Notes: generated by a model from the sequence alone, not told the origin. Shown: positions 42,719-51,845, counted from the stretch's first letter. The stretch: 64,000 bases of DNA from Cupriavidus taiwanensis (GCF_900250075.1 NZ_LT977071.1:744001-808000), one strand, 5' to 3'. Numbers and translations: made by a program.

Positions 42719-45700
42719 ATGAGACTGACTTCGCTTTCCCCCGCCCTGTTGTCATTGCTGGTCGCGGCCGGCGGCGCGCTGCTGACGGCGGGGGCATGGC
42801 TGCAGGCCGACCGGCTCGAGCGCCGCGCCGCCCAGCAGCACTTCGACGCGCTGCTGGCGCAAGCGGGCAGCGCGCTGCGCGAGCGCATGCTGGAGAACGA
42901 ACGGCTGCTGCGCGGCGTGGCCGCGGTGATGACCGCCAATCCCGGCACCTCGCGCGCGCAATGGCGCAACTACCTCTATACCGCGCAGCGCGACGACCTG
43001 CCGGCCGGCACCCAGGCCATCGGCTATGCGCCGCTCGCCACGCCACGGCAGGTGCCGCAACTGGTGCAGGCCGCCCGCGCCGACGGCCTTGCCGATTTCA
43101 GCGTCCATCCCGCCGGCGCGCGCGAGCTGTACGCGCCCATCCTCTACATCGATCCGCTGGACGGGCGCAGCATGCGCATCGCCGGTTTCGACATGCTGTC
43201 CGAGCCCACCCGCTTGGCCGCGCTCGAAGCCGCGCGCGACAGCGGCGAGCCGCGCCTGAGCGCCGGCCTGGATCCGATCGGCGAAGTCGCAGCCACGGGG
43301 GCCGTGGCGCGCCAGCGTGGCGCGCTGGTGTTCCTGCCGGTCTATGGCGGCGGTGCTGCGGTCGGCACGGTGGCGCAGCGGCGCGAAGCCGTGCTGGGCT
43401 ACGTCTACCTGTCGCTGCGTTTGGGCGACCTGATGCGCGCGGTCGGCGCCTCGGCGTCGAACGAGCTCGAGTTGTCGCTGTACGAGGGCGGCCCCGCTGC
43501 TGCCGGCGCGCTGCTGTCGGGCGGCCCCACCGAGGGCGAGCTGCGCGAGGACGGCAGCGCGCCGTTGCTGCGGGGCGAGCGCCAGTTCCAGTACGGTGGC
43601 CGCAGCTGGACGCTGCGCGCCGCTACCCGTCCGGCCTTCGAAGCCGCGCATGGCCCGCGGCCCGCGTTGCTGCTGCCGGCCGCGGGTGCGCTGGCGACGC
43701 TGCTGCTGGCCTGGCTGACCCATGCGCTGGCGCGCCAGGGCCGCGCCGCGCGCCAGCGCGAGGCGCGGGCCGTGCACGCCTGGGAGGACGACAGCGCCAT
43801 GCTGCAGGCCTGCCTGGCGCAGTCCGCCGACGGCTTCGTCGTGACCGATGCGCACGGCGTGGTGGTGCGCGCCAGCGGGCGCGCCGGGCAATTGCTGGGC
43901 ACCGATGCCGGGCGCCTGGCCGGACGCAGCCTGGACGCGCTGATTCCCGGCGCGGCCGGCGTGGTGCCCGCCGACGCCGCGGCGGGTTCCGCGATCCACC
44001 GCGAACTGGCCGGCGTGCGTGCCGACGGCGACAGCTTTGCGCTGCGCGTCAGCGTCGCGCCCCTGCCCGCCGGCGATGGCGCCGCGCCGCACTGGCTGTG
44101 GGCGGTCACCGACCTTGCGCCCGAGCGGCGCGCGCAGGACGCCGCCGCGGTGCAGGCGGCGCGCTATGCCGGCCTGCTCGACCATGCCGCCTTCTGCGTC
44201 ATCACCTTCGACGAGCATGGGATGATCACCGGCATCAACGCGGCCGGCCAGCGCATGCTGTGGTACAGCAGCGCCGAACTGGTCGGCCACATGCCCATGA
44301 CCGGCCTGCATGTCGCCACCGAACTGGCCGACCACGCGCGCGCGCTGAGCGCCGAGCTGGGCGCGCCGGTGCCGCCGGGACTGCCCGCGCTGCTGGCCAA
44401 GCCGCGGCTGGGGCTGACCGATGAACGCGAATGGACCTGGGTGCGCAAGGGCGGCTCGCGCATGCCGGTGCGGCTGGCGGTATCCGCGTTGCCGGCGCCC
44501 GCCTCGCCGGTGAGTTCAGGCGCCGTGCCGGCGCCCGGCTACCAGGCGATCGGCCATGACCTGACCGAGCGCCTGCGCGTGGACGAATACATCCGCCACC
44601 TGGCACTGCACGATCCGCTGACCGGCCTGCCCAACCGCGCCGAGCTGAGCGAGCGCGCCCAGGCCTTGCTGCTGCACGCGCGCACCCGCGGCGAGCGCGT
44701 CGCGCTGCTGCTGCTCGACCTGGACCACTTCAAGCGCATCAACGATTCGCTCGGACACCCGGTGGGCGACGACGTGCTGCGCACCATGGCCGACCGCATC
44801 AAGGGCACGGTGCGCCAGGGCGACCTGGTGGCGCGCATGGGCGGCGACGAGTTCGGCGTGGTGCTGGCCGGCCTGCGCCACGACAGCGAAGCCGAGCTGA
44901 TCGCCGCCAAGATCCAGGCGCGCGTCAATGAAGAACTGCTGGCCGGCGGCCAGCGGCTGCGCGTGACGCCGTCGATCGGCATGGCGGTGTTCCCCGACGA
45001 CGGCGACACGCTGATCGAACTGCTCAAGTCCGCCGACTCCGCCGTCTACGCCGCCAAGCAGAGCGGGCGCGCGCAGCTGTGCCGCTTCGCCAGCGCCATG
45101 GCCGAGGCCTCGCTGACGCGCTTCACCATCGAAGGCCTGCTGCGGCGGGCGCTGGCCGGCAACGAATTCCGGCTGCGCTACCAGCCGATCGTCGATACCG
45201 CCACGCTGGCCATCCCCGCGGTCGAGGCGCTGATCACCTGGGAGACCGCCGAGCGCGGCGCAATGCAGCCGGCCGAGTTCATCCCCATTGCCGAACAGAG
45301 CGGCCTGGTGGTGCCGCTGGGCGAATGGGCCCTGGCCACCGCCTGCCGCGAGATCCAGGCCTTGCGCGAGGAGCTGGGCCGCGAGCTCGAGGTGGCGGTC
45401 AATATCTCGCCGCTGCAGCTGCGCCAGGCCGACTTCCCCGACACCGTGGCGCGCTGCCTGCAGCAGGCCGGCCTGCCGCCGCAGGGGCTGGTGATCGAGG
45501 TCACCGAGGGCATCCTGGTCGATGGCGGCGAGACCACCATCGAAACCTTCCGCCGCCTGCGCGAACTGGGCGTGGGGCTGTCGATCGACGACTTCGGCAC
45601 CGGCTACTCGGGGCTCAATTACCTGACCCGCCTGCCGATCAGCCGGCTCAAGATCGACAAGTCCTTCGTCGACGGCGTGGACACACCCGGCCATGACCAG

Positions 45701-45934
45701 GCCGTGGCCGCGGCCATCATCGCGCTGGGGCACCAGCTGCATCTCAAGGTGATCGCCGAAGGGGTGGAGACCCCGGCGCAGTTTGCCTTCCTGCGCGCGC
45801 AGGGATGCGACGGGCTGCAGGGCTTCCTGTTCAGCCAGGGCGTGCCGCAGCAGGCGCTGCGCGATGTGCTGCGCAAGCCCCTGCCGGTGCCGGACACGGA
45901 TATGTCCATCGCCTCCCCACCGCAGCAGGCCTGA
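42719..45934 (+). CDS. CHASE-PAS-PAS-GGDEF-EAL bifunctional c-di-GMP enzyme
   Basis: 1071 residues from ATG 42719 (open frame begins 57 nt earlier). Domains: signal helix MRLTSLSPALLSLLVAAGGALLTAG; periplasmic CHASE domain ~35-250 (TQAIGYAPLATPRQVPQL, ILYIDPLDGRSMRIAGFDM); helix ALLLPAAGALATLLLAWLTHAL near 325-350; two PAS domains; GGDEF near 650-790 with intact GGDEF plus the RQGD I-site five residues before; EAL domain 820-1070 with AVEALITW, DDFGTGYSGLNYLTRLPI, KIDKSFV and EGVETPAQ. Both catalytic sets are intact, so net activity depends on input. CHASE domains often sense small extracellular ligands. It probably has its own promoter in the 262-bp divergent spacer. Confidence 0.92.
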   Translation: MRLTSLSPALLSLLVAAGGALLTAGAWLQADRLERRAAQQHFDALLAQAGSALRERMLENERLLRGVAAVMTANPGTSRAQWRNYLYTAQRDDLPAGTQAIGYAPLATPRQVPQLVQAARADGLADFSVHPAGARELYAPILYIDPLDGRSMRIAGFDMLSEPTRLAALEAARDSGEPRLSAGLDPIGEVAATGAVARQRGALVFLPVYGGGAAVGTVAQRREAVLGYVYLSLRLGDLMRAVGASASNELELSLYEGGPAAAGALLSGGPTEGELREDGSAPLLRGERQFQYGGRSWTLRAATRPAFEAAHGPRPALLLPAAGALATLLLAWLTHALARQGRAARQREARAVHAWEDDSAMLQACLAQSADGFVVTDAHGVVVRASGRAGQLLGTDAGRLAGRSLDALIPGAAGVVPADAAAGSAIHRELAGVRADGDSFALRVSVAPLPAGDGAAPHWLWAVTDLAPERRAQDAAAVQAARYAGLLDHAAFCVITFDEHGMITGINAAGQRMLWYSSAELVGHMPMTGLHVATELADHARALSAELGAPVPPGLPALLAKPRLGLTDEREWTWVRKGGSRMPVRLAVSALPAPASPVSSGAVPAPGYQAIGHDLTERLRVDEYIRHLALHDPLTGLPNRAELSERAQALLLHARTRGERVALLLLDLDHFKRINDSLGHPVGDDVLRTMADRIKGTVRQGDLVARMGGDEFGVVLAGLRHDSEAELIAAKIQARVNEELLAGGQRLRVTPSIGMAVFPDDGDTLIELLKSADSAVYAAKQSGRAQLCRFASAMAEASLTRFTIEGLLRRALAGNEFRLRYQPIVDTATLAIPAVEALITWETAERGAMQPAEFIPIAEQSGLVVPLGEWALATACREIQALREELGRELEVAVNISPLQLRQADFPDTVARCLQQAGLPPQGLVIEVTEGILVDGGETTIETFRRLRELGVGLSIDDFGTGYSGLNYLTRLPISRLKIDKSFVDGVDTPGHDQAVAAAIIALGHQLHLKVIAEGVETPAQFAFLRAQGCDGLQGFLFSQGVPQQALRDVLRKPLPVPDTDMSIASPPQQA

Positions 45935-46066
45935 CTCGCGCACCGCGCTGCGCATCCCAAATCCCCCGATACCTCCATCGAAAACCTTTGCCGATCTGCC
46001 ATATGGTTGGCATCTGCGCTGCCTATGCTGGCGGCCAATTCGATCGAGATGCAGGGAGATTCGGTG

Positions 46067-47161
46067 ATGCAGGCAGGCAAGCCAACGCAGGGCAGGGCAT
46101 TCCTGGCCGTGGAGCAGGTCAGCAAGCGCTTCGGCAGTTTCGTCGCTCTGGATGGCGTGTCGCTGTCGGTGGGGCAGGGCGAGCTGCTGTGCCTGCTGGG
46201 CCCGTCCGGCTGCGGCAAGACCACGCTGCTGCGCATCATCGCCGGCCTGGAGCGCGAGGACGCCGGCCGCATCCACGCCGGCGCGCGCGAACTGACCGGG
46301 CTGCCGCCGCAGGCGCGCGACTACGGCATCCTGTTCCAGTCCTACGCGCTGTTCCCCAACCTGACCGTGGCGCAGAACGTTGCCTACGGCCTGCACGGGC
46401 GCGGCATGGGACGCGCGCACCGCGACGCGCGCGTGGCCGAGATGCTCGACCTGGTCGGCCTGGCCGGCAGCGAACGCAAGTTTCCGGGGCAGCTTTCCGG
46501 CGGCCAGCAGCAGCGGGTAGCGATGGCCCGCGCGCTGGCGCCGGCGCCGTCGCTGCTGTTGCTGGATGAGCCGATGTCGGCGCTCGACGCGCGCGTGCGC
46601 GAGCACCTGCGCGTGGAGCTGCGCCAGCTGCAGCGCCGCCTGAACATCACCACCGTGATGGTCACGCACGACCAGGAAGAGGCCATGACCATGGCCGACC
46701 GCATCGCCGTGATGGATGGCGGACGCATCGTGCAGGCGGGCACGCCCGCCGAGATCTACGAGCAGCCGGCGTCGGCCTTCGTCGCCGGCTTTGTCGGTCA
46801 GGCCAACTGGCTGCCCGGGCACGGCGCGCCGGCCGGGCGCTTCACCATCGGCGAGGGCAGCCAGGCGGTCGAGTTGCAGGTCGACGCACCGCAGCCGCTG
46901 GCGGGCGCCGGCCGGCTGTGCTGCCGCCCGGAGGCGGTGCGACTGGACCCGGACCCCGCCGAGCCCAACCGGCTGCTGGCGCGCGTGGTCGACCAGACCT
47001 ACCTGGGCAACCGCTATCGTCTGGCGCTGGAAGCCGACCGCCTGCCCGGCCTGACGCTGTTTGCCGACGTGGCGCGCGAGGCGCGGCACCGGCTGCCGGA
47101 GGCGGGCGGCCACAAGTTCTGGATTGCCTTGCCGGCGCCGGCGCTGCGGGTGTTCGCATGA
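46067..47161 (+). CDS. phnT: ABC ATPase of a 2-aminoethylphosphonate-type importer
   Basis: 364 residues from ATG 46067, with GGGAG upstream; an in-frame ATG 46049 is possible. Walker A GPSGCGKTT, Q-loop FQSYALFPNLTV, signature LSGGQQQRVAMARALA, Walker B LLLLDEPMSALDA and H-loop VTHDQEEAM are intact. A C-terminal regulatory (TOBE-like) region follows from residue ~250. It overlaps the permease start by 4 nt (ATGA), so the two are translationally coupled. The closest family is the PhnT2-type ATPase of putative aminoethylphosphonate transporters; Fe(III)-type ATPases are similar, but the receptor gene supports the phosphonate assignment. Confidence 0.8.
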   Translation: MQAGKPTQGRAFLAVEQVSKRFGSFVALDGVSLSVGQGELLCLLGPSGCGKTTLLRIIAGLEREDAGRIHAGARELTGLPPQARDYGILFQSYALFPNLTVAQNVAYGLHGRGMGRAHRDARVAEMLDLVGLAGSERKFPGQLSGGQQQRVAMARALAPAPSLLLLDEPMSALDARVREHLRVELRQLQRRLNITTVMVTHDQEEAMTMADRIAVMDGGRIVQAGTPAEIYEQPASAFVAGFVGQANWLPGHGAPAGRFTIGEGSQAVELQVDAPQPLAGAGRLCCRPEAVRLDPDPAEPNRLLARVVDQTYLGNRYRLALEADRLPGLTLFADVAREARHRLPEAGGHKFWIALPAPALRVFA

Positions 47162-48894
47162 CGCGCGCCGTCACCGCCGCCACGGTCGCACCTCCGGCGC
47201 AAGCACCGGCGTCCCATCGGCGCGGCACCGGCCTGGCCGCGCGGCTGGCGCACGGCGCGCCTGCCGCAATGAAGTGGCTGTGGCTGGCCGGGCTTGCCGT
47301 GGGCCTGCTGCTGCCGTTGCTGGCGCTGTTCCGCCAGGCCTGGTTCGATGGCGCGGGCCAGTGGGTGCTGGGCGCGCGCATGGCCGCGCTGGTATCCGGC
47401 CCCAACTTCCTGCCGATGCTGGGGCGCAGCGTGGCGGTGTCGCTGACGGTGGTGGCGCTGGTGGTGCCGCTGGCGTTCGGCTTTGCCTACGCGCTGCAGC
47501 GTTCCTGCATCGCGCTGCGGCCGCTGTGGCGCGGCATTGCGCTGCTGCCGCTGTTCGCCCCGTCGCTGCTGCCGGCGATCGCGCTGGTCTATCTGTTCGG
47601 CAACCAGGGCATCTTCCGCGACGTGTTCGGCCCGGGCGGCATCTACGGCTTCTGGGGCATCGTGCTGGGCGAGGCCTTCTACACCTTCCCGCATGCGCTG
47701 ATGGTGCTGGTGGCGACGCTGTCGCTGGCCGATGCGCGCCTCTATGAAGCGGCACGCGCCATGGGCGCCGGCCCGTGGCGCACCTTCCGCACCGTGACGC
47801 TGCCGGGCGCGCGCCAGGGCCTGTTCGCCGCGGCGTGCCTGGTGCTGACGCTGGTGATCACGGACTTCGGCGTGCCCAAGGTGGTGGGCGGCGGCTACCC
47901 GGTGCTGGCGCTCGAGGCGTACAAGGCCGTGGTGGGGCAGCAGCAGTTCGACCGCGGCGCGCTGATCGGCATGCTGCTGCTGGCGCCCGCGCTGCTGACC
48001 TTTGCCGTCGACATGGCGCTGCAGCGGCGCCAGCGCACGCAGCTGGGCAGCCGCGCGCAGGTGTATGTGCCGGCGCCCGAGCGCGGCCGCGACAGCGCCT
48101 GCCTGCTGCTGGTGCTGGCCATCAGCGCCGCGCTGCTGGCGGTGGTCGCCACCGCGGTGGGAGCGTCGCTGGTCAAGCTGTGGCCGTACAACCTGAGCCT
48201 GACGCTGGCGCACTACGACTTCGACAACATGGATGGCGGCGGCTGGCTGGCCTACCGCAACAGCCTGAAGCTGTCGGTACTGACCGCGCTGGCCGGCACC
48301 GTGGCGATCTTCCTCGGTGCCTGGCTGACGCTGCGCACACGCGGACCCGCATGGCTGCATGGCGTGCTGCGCGCCGGCTTCCTGCTGCCGATGGCGGTGC
48401 CGGGCCTGGTGCTGGGGCTGGGCTATGTGTTTTTCTTCAATGCGCCCGGCAATCCGCTGCATGCGCTGTACGGGACCATGGCGCTGCTGGTGCTGTGCAA
48501 TGTCGCGCACTGCTACACCACCGGCCACCTGACCGCGGCCGCGGCACTGCGCCAGCTCGACCACGAGTTCGAGGCCGCCGCGCTGTCGCTGGGCGTGGCG
48601 CCGCTGCTGACGTGCTGGCGCGTGACCGTGCCGGTGTGCCTGCCGGCGCTGCTCGACATCTTCCGCTACCTGTTCGTGTCGTCGATGACGACGGTGTCGG
48701 CGGTGATCTTCCTGTACAGCCCCGACACCGTGCTGGCCGCGATCTCGGTGCTGAACATGGACGATGCCGGCGATACCGCGCCCGCCGCGGCGATGTCGAC
48801 GCTGATCCTGCTCACCGCCGTGCTGGCCGCGCTGTTGCTGCACGCGCTGTCGGCCGGCTGGCTGCGCCGCGCGCAACGCTGGCGCGCCGGCTGA
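47158..48894 (+). CDS. double-permease subunit of the aminoethylphosphonate-type importer
   Basis: 578 residues from ATG 47158, which overlaps the ATPase stop. Two fused permease halves, each ~6 helices and each with an EAA-like cytoplasmic loop: ARLYEAARAMGAGPWRTFRTVTLPGARQGLFAA (~195-225) and HEFEAAALSLGVAPLLTCWRVTVPVCLPALL (~470-500). Fusion of both permeases in one chain is characteristic of the PhnU2 type and of Fe(III) FbpB-type permeases. With phnT before and the receptor after, it forms a full ABC importer. The gap to the receptor gene is 66 bp. Confidence 0.85.
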   Translation: MTRAVTAATVAPPAQAPASHRRGTGLAARLAHGAPAAMKWLWLAGLAVGLLLPLLALFRQAWFDGAGQWVLGARMAALVSGPNFLPMLGRSVAVSLTVVALVVPLAFGFAYALQRSCIALRPLWRGIALLPLFAPSLLPAIALVYLFGNQGIFRDVFGPGGIYGFWGIVLGEAFYTFPHALMVLVATLSLADARLYEAARAMGAGPWRTFRTVTLPGARQGLFAAACLVLTLVITDFGVPKVVGGGYPVLALEAYKAVVGQQQFDRGALIGMLLLAPALLTFAVDMALQRRQRTQLGSRAQVYVPAPERGRDSACLLLVLAISAALLAVVATAVGASLVKLWPYNLSLTLAHYDFDNMDGGGWLAYRNSLKLSVLTALAGTVAIFLGAWLTLRTRGPAWLHGVLRAGFLLPMAVPGLVLGLGYVFFFNAPGNPLHALYGTMALLVLCNVAHCYTTGHLTAAAALRQLDHEFEAAALSLGVAPLLTCWRVTVPVCLPALLDIFRYLFVSSMTTVSAVIFLYSPDTVLAAISVLNMDDAGDTAPAAAMSTLILLTAVLAALLLHALSAGWLRRAQRWRAG

Positions 48895-48960
48895 AACTTC
48901 CGGCTTTGTCATCCCGCTGCGCTGCGCATTACACACTGACCGATTCCAAAGGAGGAAACC

Positions 48961-49995
48961 ATGTCCCGCATCACCCGCCTTTCCGCGGCCATTGCAACCG
49001 TGGCCGCCGCCACGCTGCCGCTGCTGGCCGGCCACGCCGCCGCTGCCACCGTGCTGACCGTCTACACCGCGCTCGAAGCCGACCAGATCGCCGCCTACAA
49101 GGCCGCGTTCGAGAAGATGCATCCCGATATCGAGATCAAGTGGGTGCGCGACTCCACTGGCATCGTCACGGCCAAGCTGCTGGCGGAAAAGGCCGCACCG
49201 CGCGCCGACGCGGTGTGGGGCCTGGCCGGCTCCAGCCTGGCGATCCTGGACAAGGAAGGCATGCTCGAGCCGTACGCGCCGAAAAACCTGGCCGCGATCG
49301 ATGCCAGGTACCGCAGCCCGGCCAACCCGCCGGCATGGGTCGGCATGGACGTGTGGGGCGCGGCGATCTGCTTCAACACGGTCGAGGCGCAGAAGCAGGG
49401 CCTGCCCAGGCCCACCTCGTGGGCCGACCTGACCAAGCCGGTCTATGCCGGCAAGGTGGTGATGCCGCATCCGGCCTCGTCGGGCACGGGCTTCCTCGAC
49501 GTCAGCGCATGGCTGCAGATGATGGGCGAGCAGAAGGGCTGGCAGTACATGGACGCCCTGCACAAGAACATCGGCCTGTACACGCACTCGGGTTCCAAGC
49601 CGTGCAAGATGGCCGCGCAGGGCGAGTTCCCGATCGGCATCGCGTTCGAGTACCGCGCCATGAAGTCGAAGAAGGAAGGCGCGCCGATCGATATCGTGCT
49701 GCCCAGCGAAGGCCTGGGCTGGGACATCGAGGCCACCGCCATCGTCAAGGGCACCAGGCAGCTCGATGCGGCACGCAAGCTGGCCGACTTCTCGGCGTCG
49801 CGCGAGGCCATGGCGCTGTATGAAAAGAACTTCGCGGTGCTGGCCGTGCCTGGCATCGCCAAGCCCGACGCGCTGCTGCCGGCGGACTACGAGAAGCGCC
49901 TGATCAGGAACGACTTCCGCTGGGCCAGCGATAACCGCGACCGCATCCTGGCCGAATGGAGCAAGCGCTACGAAGGGAAGGCGGAGAAGAAGTAA
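48961..49995 (+). CDS. phnS: periplasmic 2-aminoethylphosphonate-type binding protein
   Basis: 344 residues with signal peptide (MSRITRLSAAIATVAAATLPLLAGHAAA). The mature start TVLTVYTALEADQIAAYKAAFEKMHPDIEIKWVRDSTGIVTAKLLAEK and the later SSGTGFLDVSAWLQMMGEQKG are those of PhnS2-type receptors (iron/phosphonate type II periplasmic fold). Last gene of the importer operon. No phnW/phnX degradation genes lie in the window, so the substrate assignment rests on the receptor and fused permease and could be a related anion. A PadR-like gene is convergent 91 bp further on. Confidence 0.82.
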   Translation: MSRITRLSAAIATVAAATLPLLAGHAAAATVLTVYTALEADQIAAYKAAFEKMHPDIEIKWVRDSTGIVTAKLLAEKAAPRADAVWGLAGSSLAILDKEGMLEPYAPKNLAAIDARYRSPANPPAWVGMDVWGAAICFNTVEAQKQGLPRPTSWADLTKPVYAGKVVMPHPASSGTGFLDVSAWLQMMGEQKGWQYMDALHKNIGLYTHSGSKPCKMAAQGEFPIGIAFEYRAMKSKKEGAPIDIVLPSEGLGWDIEATAIVKGTRQLDAARKLADFSASREAMALYEKNFAVLAVPGIAKPDALLPADYEKRLIRNDFRWASDNRDRILAEWSKRYEGKAEKK

Positions 49996-50033
49996 GACGG
50001 TTGGGCCGGGTGCCGCTGCAGCGCCAAAGCTGC

Positions 50034-50053
50034 CCGCAGAAACGGGTACGCTG
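50034..50053 (-). repeat. dispersed 20-bp motif (CGTT variant), sixth intergenic copy
   Basis: On the minus strand CAGCGTACCCGTTTCTGCGG, two mismatches from the 15902 copy. It lies between the convergent phnS and padR-like genes. Confidence 0.65.
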
Positions 50054-50086
50054 TCGGCGCCGCGGCCGCCCGTCCCGGCCCCCGTT

Positions 50087-50410
50087 TCAGGCCCGGCGTT
50101 GCGCGTCGTCGGTCGCGGGCAGGCCGGCGTGCAGGCGGCGGTAGAGTTCGTCGATGCGCTGGCGGCTGGCCTGCAGTTCTTCGCGGCCGCGTTCGGTCAG
50201 CAGGTAGACCCGGCCGATGCCGTCGCGCAGCACGCTTTCCAGGTAGCCTTCCATTTGCAGCGCCCGCAGCAGCGGACGCACCGAGCCGATATCGACCTGG
50301 AAGCCGTATTCCAGCAGCATGTCGGCCAGCATGGCCACGGTTGCGGGGACTTCCAGCGCGAATTGCAGGACGTAGACGCGGGCCAGCAGGCCCAGGAACT
50401 GTCGTTTCAT
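50087..50410 (-). CDS. PadR-family winged-helix regulator
   Basis: 107 residues from ATG 50410; MKRQFLGLLARVYVLQFALEVPATVAMLADMLLEYGFQVDIGSVRPLLRALQMEGYLESV is a PadR-like winged helix, followed by VYLLTERGREELQASRQRIDELYRRL, the usual second-half basic helix that forms the dimer. It lacks the large C-terminal all-alpha PadR domain (type 1), so it is the short PadR type. It is convergent with the phosphonate importer, which it could regulate only in trans; no operator is recognised. Confidence 0.8.
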   Translation of the reverse strand: MKRQFLGLLARVYVLQFALEVPATVAMLADMLLEYGFQVDIGSVRPLLRALQMEGYLESVLRDGIGRVYLLTERGREELQASRQRIDELYRRLHAGLPATDDAQRRA

Positions 50411-50544
50411 GTGGATTGGCAACGCGGCTGACGCCGCGCCGGTTGACGCAGGATGCGGGCATTGGGATGCCGGCAGCGCCGCGGGACGGGGCCAATGGGG
50501 ATGTCGCCGGCCGGTGCGCCGGGCAACGCGCATCTTACCGGAAC

Positions 50545-50577
50545 AAAAAAAGAAGCCGCCAGGAGGCCTGGCGGCTT
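50545..50577 (-). terminator. minus-strand rho-independent terminator upstream of padR
   Basis: Arms AAGCCGCCAGG (50553-50563) and CCTGGCGGCTT (50567-50577); the A-run at 50545-50551 gives a T-run on the minus strand. It ends a minus-strand transcript coming from 50600-50900, where no protein gene is seen; it also insulates padR. Confidence 0.75.
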
Positions 50578-50600
50578 GTCGGGAATGCGTCGGAGGGGTC

Positions 50601-50631
50601 AATTAACTCTGGCGCAGACCAGATTTTAATT
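50601..50631. repeat. AT-rich palindrome
   Basis: AATTAA-C-TCTGG, a 6-nt loop, CCAGA-TT-TTAATT: outer and inner arms both pair. It stands out in this GC-rich DNA and resembles the ends of RAYT-linked extragenic palindromes; no transposase is nearby. Confidence 0.6.
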
Positions 50632-50640
50632 TAATCGAAT

Positions 50641-50840
50641 GCGGATTGTCACGCGTCGGCGACGCGTCCCCTCCTGCGGGGGGAGCGGATGAAAGCTCCC
50701 GGTAAGGAAGTGACGTATTTGCGTGACATTGTGGCGTAAAAGGCTCTCAATTGTCGCGTAAATCCGCGAACGTGCCGCGCATCCCATGGCCCGGTAGGTG
50801 CTCCGCTCGGCGCCTGCCGGATCACAGGTCCGAATCCGGC
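50641..50840 (+). other. multi-stem structured region upstream of the DMT transporter gene
   Basis: Perfect hairpins ACGCGTC-GGC-GACGCGT (50651-50667), GGGAGC/GCTCCC (50681-50700) and GCCGGAT/ATCCGGC (50816-50840), plus a closing helix GTCAC (50648-50652) with GTGAC (50710-50714). No coding frame fits. It may be a structured 5' leader of the transporter gene or part of a minus-strand RNA ending at 50545. Confidence 0.35.
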
Positions 50841-50915
50841 TTGTGGGCGGCCCCGCACCGGCGTCCAATGCGGCATCCCTGATGCTGCCGGCGGGGGGCG
50901 CCCCTCGCCCGACCG

Positions 50916-51845
50916 ATGAAACCCCTCGACCTGCTTCGCTTGCTGGCCCTGGCCGCCCTCTGGGGCGGCAGCTTCCTCTTCATCCGCATTGGCGCGCCGG
51001 TGCTGGGGCCGCTGCCGACGGCCTTCGTGCGCGTGCTGATCGGCGCGCTGACGCTGGCGGCGTGCCTGCCGCTACTGGGCCTGCGCTGGGACATGCAGGG
51101 CAAATGGCCGGCAGTGCTGGCGCTGGGCGTGGTCAACTCGGGCATTCCGTTCGCGATGTACGCCGTGGCGGCACTGTGGCTGCCGGCCGGTTACTCGGCG
51201 GTGTTCAACGCCATGACCCCGCTGATGGGCGTGGCGATCGGCGCGCTGGCCTTTGCGGAACCGCTGACGCGGGCGAAGGCCTTGGGGGTGGTGCTGGGCG
51301 TCGCGGGGGTGGGAGTGCTGACGCGTACCGGGCCGGTGGCCTTTTCCACGGAGGTCCTGCTGGGCGCGCTGGCTTGCCTGTTCGCCACGGCGTGCTACGG
51401 CCTGGCCGGCTTTCTCGCGCGGCGCTGGATCACGCAACGCGGCGGGCTGGACAGCCGGCTGGTCGCGGCCGGCAGCCTGGTCGGCGCGGGCGCCTTTCTG
51501 CTTCCCTTCTGCGTCGTGGCACTGTGGCGCCACAACACGCTGCCCGATGCCGGCGCCGGCGTGTGGGCGGCGATGGTCGGCCTCGGCACGCTGTGCACGG
51601 CACTGGCCTACATCCTGTATTACCGGCTGATCGCCGACCTGGGCCCGGTGCGCTCGCTGACCGTCACCTTCCTGATCCCGCCGTTCGGCATGGTCTGGGG
51701 CGCGCTGTTCCTGGGCGAGACGCTGTCGTGGGCGCATGCCGCCGGCGGCGCGCTGATCGGCATGGCGGTGTGGCTCGTGTTGCGGCCCGGGACGGCAGTA
51801 CGGACCGGAACCCGACAGGCCCCCGGCGCTGCCGCCGAACGGTGA
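50916..51845 (+). CDS. DMT/EamA-family transporter
   Basis: 309 residues, 10 predicted membrane helices as two EamA repeats: the first begins LRLLALAALWGGSFLFIRIG, the second around GALACLFATACYGLAGFLARRWI and ends LIPPFGMVWGALFLGETLSWAHAAGGALIGMAVWLVL. EamA proteins export amino acids, nucleobases or other small metabolites. No enzyme gene is nearby to suggest a substrate; the structured upstream region may carry a regulatory RNA. The start ATG has no clear ribosome site. Confidence 0.85.
   Translation: MKPLDLLRLLALAALWGGSFLFIRIGAPVLGPLPTAFVRVLIGALTLAACLPLLGLRWDMQGKWPAVLALGVVNSGIPFAMYAVAALWLPAGYSAVFNAMTPLMGVAIGALAFAEPLTRAKALGVVLGVAGVGVLTRTGPVAFSTEVLLGALACLFATACYGLAGFLARRWITQRGGLDSRLVAAGSLVGAGAFLLPFCVVALWRHNTLPDAGAGVWAAMVGLGTLCTALAYILYYRLIADLGPVRSLTVTFLIPPFGMVWGALFLGETLSWAHAAGGALIGMAVWLVLRPGTAVRTGTRQAPGAAAER

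Larger units (their letters stand above)
50411..50915. other. 505-bp padR-DMT spacer
   Basis: Holds the minus-strand terminator, the AT-rich palindrome and the structured region described separately. Spurious minus-strand frames of 75-80 codons (for example at 50649-50876) read the hairpins and are rejected. Confidence 0.6.

Noticed and set aside
42462..42722. Short plus-strand ORF in the divergent GGDEF spacer
   Set aside because: No ribosome site, no conservation signal, and it ends inside the start region of the GGDEF-EAL gene.
46918..49587. Large antisense frames opposite the phosphonate importer genes
   Set aside because: Repetitive Arg/His/Gln composition typical of the antisense of GC-rich genes.
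50801..50842. tRNA-like T-arm sequence (GGTCCGAATCC)
   Set aside because: The surrounding bases form a simple GCCGGAT/ATCCGGC hairpin and cannot make D, anticodon and acceptor arms.
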